A DNA stretch of 64,000 nt, taken from NCBI GenBank assembly GCA_965197005.1, contig OZ239982.1, positions 1,922,001-1,986,000 on the forward strand, written 5' to 3'. The first letter of the stretch is position 1. Each line of letters starts with the position of its first letter. The position numbers and the translations under genes are program-made. This stretch comes from G965197005 sp965197005 (GTDB taxonomy: Bacteria > Pseudomonadota > Gammaproteobacteria > Pseudomonadales > Oceanobacteraceae). Shown here in pieces: positions 62,736-64,000 of the stretch. Under the pieces are notes generated by a model. It did not search any database and had not been told where the DNA came from. It saw only the letters and a list, made by a program, of their open reading frames with translations.

Positions 62736-63530
62736 ATGATTAGCCCCTTAGCCATGCAACGCCCTGAGACCGCCCCCCCTAAGTTTAAGCTAAGTGGTGT
62801 TAGTATTGGGATTGGCTTAAGTTTATTGCTGCATTGTAGCCTGTTTACACTGTACTACTTAAAACCCAATAGCATCAGCATAAGTCAGCCAGCAGCAGCT
62901 CCTATGGCGGTGTTATTAAACATGCCTTTTGCCTCACCTAAAATGAGCCAAACTCAAGCCAGCCATAAAGCACAGGCGCAAATAAGGCAAAAAGCAGGTG
63001 CTAAAGCGCAGCCTAAAGAAAAACAAACCCCGCTAAAAAAAACACGACAACAAACAACAACCAGCAGCACCATTGCCTTGCCTAAAAAAACCAAGAAAAA
63101 AACCAAAACAACGGTAAAAAAACAAGGCAATGCCAGCAGCACCGTTGTACAAGATGCAAAAGCACCAGCCGCGATTTTGACCCCTAAACGTGCGAAGCAA
63201 TTAAGTGCGCCTAATCGTGGACGTATGAGCCGTCAAACCATGCAGGCTCGCATGAGTTGGGTGCAGCTGTTGTTTGCTCATATTGACCAATTTAAACAGT
63301 ACCCACGCAAAGCCAAACGCTTAGGCATACAGGGCACGCCCAAAGTAGAGCTCACAATGAACCGTCAAGGTCAGGTTTTAGCACTCAAACTGCTACAATC
63401 AAGCGGCAATCAAGACTTAGATAAAGAAGCCCTTGCTATGATAAAGCGTGCTCAACCCTTACCCAAACCACCGGCAAAGGTAAAAGGTGCAACCTTGGTA
63501 TTAAAAGTACCGCTGCTATTTCATCTTTAG
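62736..63530 (+). CDS. tonB: TonB-family energy transducer
   Basis: 264 residues. Cytoplasmic start, one membrane segment about 22-43, a long linker rich in Lys, Thr and Gln rather than the usual Pro (about 75-145), and the C-terminal TonB domain (YPRKAKRLGIQGTPKVELTM, LLQSSGNQDLDKEAL, about 185-264). It lies six bases after exbD. Being linked to one receptor, it probably serves this locus, as HasB serves HasR. The high lysine linker is unusual. Confidence 0.9.
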   Translation: MISPLAMQRPETAPPKFKLSGVSIGIGLSLLLHCSLFTLYYLKPNSISISQPAAAPMAVLLNMPFASPKMSQTQASHKAQAQIRQKAGAKAQPKEKQTPLKKTRQQTTTSSTIALPKKTKKKTKTTVKKQGNASSTVVQDAKAPAAILTPKRAKQLSAPNRGRMSRQTMQARMSWVQLLFAHIDQFKQYPRKAKRLGIQGTPKVELTMNRQGQVLALKLLQSSGNQDLDKEALAMIKRAQPLPKPPAKVKGATLVLKVPLLFHL

Positions 63531-63548
63531 CACTTTAGTCAGGGGTCA

Positions 63549-63604
63549 GAGGACAGAGGACAGAGGACTGAGGACTGAGGACTGAGGACTGAGGACTGAG
63601 GACA
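63549..63604. repeat. Heptamer tandem repeat, eight units of GAGGAC(T/A)
   Basis: Eight perfect-length 7-bp units (two GAGGACA, five GAGGACT, one GAGGACA). The complementary CCTCAGTCCTCAGTCCTC occurs at 63636-63653, so the region can fold back on itself around the CCATGCTCCGCATGG palindrome. Confidence 0.95.
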
Positions 63605-63661
63605 GAACCATGCTCCGCATGGGGCTGGGTAAAACCTCAGTCCTCAGTCCTCTGAAAAAGC

Positions 63662-63692
63662 AAAAAAAACCCAGTACGATGACTGGGTTTTT
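63662..63692 (-). terminator. Terminator of the rRNA operon
   Basis: Stem AACCCAGT / ACTGGGTT with loop ACGATG, T run on the minus-strand side. It lies 12 bases after the 5S rRNA 3' end. Confidence 0.88.
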
Positions 63693-63703
63693 GGGTTTAA
63701 GAG

Positions 63704-63818
63704 CTTGACGATGACCTACTCTCACATGGGGAAACCCCACACTACCATCGGCGATACAACGTTTCACTTCTGAGTTCGGCATGGGGTCAGGTGGTTCCGT
63801 TGCTCTATGGTCGTCAAG
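63704..63818 (-). rRNA. rrf: 5S ribosomal RNA
   Basis: On the minus strand the sequence has the conserved 5S core ACCTGACCCCATGCCGAAC, then CAGAAGTGAAAC, CGCCGATGGTAGTG and CCCCATGTGAGAGTAGG, with complementary ends CTTGACGA / TCGTCAAG. Length about 115. The 23S and 16S genes should lie to the right, outside the window. Confidence 0.97.
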
Positions 63819-63930
63819 CAAACTGGTTTTTATACTTTGTTTTAATGCTCTTTTTGCTGCTTTTTAAAAATGAACAGAGTATAAAAATAAGGTTGGACAC
63901 ATGGGTTTATATTGAGATTCTCTTTGTTTT

Positions 63931-63980
63931 TTCTGCTTTCTGCTTTCTGCTTTCTGCTTTCTGCTTTCTGCTTTCTGCTT
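63931..63980. repeat. Heptamer tandem repeat, seven units of TTCTGCT
   Basis: Seven perfect 7-bp units in the spacer on the 5' side of the 5S gene, where the 23S-5S spacer would be. The sequence to the window end (AAAAACCTTAGCGAACC) could be the edge of the 23S gene but I cannot confirm this. Confidence 0.95.
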
Positions 63981-64000
63981 AAAAACCTTAGCGAACCGTC

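Noticed and set aside
63546..63821. Minus-strand open frame across the 5S rRNA and heptamers
   Set aside because: It lies over the 5S rRNA gene and the tandem repeat, so it is not a protein gene.
63549..63980. CRISPR array
   Set aside because: The repeats are 7 bp tandem units without spacers, and no cas genes are present.

Overview
The window reads as chromosomal DNA of a low-GC, motile, aerobic gammaproteobacterium. Support comes from the set of genes seen: ubiquinone-type FAD hydroxylase, FadH, Mrp, YcaO, GpmA, Rpe and FabI, three methyl-accepting chemotaxis proteins, a LiuR-type leucine/isovalerate cluster with AtoDA/AtoE, and a Slam-type outer-membrane exporter with a hemophore-like partner. 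A Moraxellaceae-like host is my guess from the Slam/hemophilin-like genes; no marker in the window proves it.

Layout. 0-5.6 kb: a DMT exporter, then a five-gene run of AhpD-like protein, acyl-CoA-dehydrogenase/DszC-like flavoprotein and a complete nitrate/sulfonate-type ABC importer. 5.6-15.5 kb: a membrane-anchored GH1 glycosidase, an orphan TRAP binding lipoprotein, mrp, fadH, a Cache-type chemoreceptor and ycaO. 15.5-23.9 kb: an accessory island made of integron gene cassettes. I count 13 attC-like sites, with the genes almost all read leftward. They include higBA (toxin broken by a stop codon), two BrnTA modules, a YefM/ParE module, a PD-(D/E)xK-like protein, an M74-like endopeptidase, several unknowns, and three full copies plus one fragment of one decayed cassette. 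No integrase is present, so this is a CALIN-type array. About 230 bp of diverged direct repeat (ycaO tail plus start of the next chemoreceptor) flanks it.

23.9-41.7 kb: a second chemoreceptor, a large cadherin/Ig-like secreted protein, fabI, a LEA-type lipoprotein, a DUF2339 membrane protein, a ubiquinone-type hydroxylase, gpmA, rpe, a DUF3530 protein, atoDA and a PAS-type chemoreceptor. 41.9-52.3 kb: an acyl-CoA ligase and liuR-A-B-C-D-E on the minus strand (leucine/isovalerate to acetoacetate + acetyl-CoA), with a divergent atoE transporter and a perfect 14-bp palindrome between liuR and atoE. AtoDA would activate the acetoacetate, so these blocks make one pathway.

53.4-63.5 kb: the most interesting locus. 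It holds an STN-containing TonB-dependent receptor, a secreted hemophilin/TbpB-barrel-like protein, two Lcl/DUF1566 proteins (one a lipoprotein), a terminator, then a Slam-type exporter with its own ExbB, ExbD and TonB. I read it as a self-contained hemophore system: Slam moves the hemophore (and perhaps the Lcl lipoprotein) to the surface, the receptor takes up the ligand, and the dedicated TonB complex powers it. The Slam reading frame has a good signal peptide but no canonical start codon. The window ends with a 5S rRNA gene on the minus strand between two heptamer tandem repeats; the rest of that rRNA operon should lie beyond the right edge.
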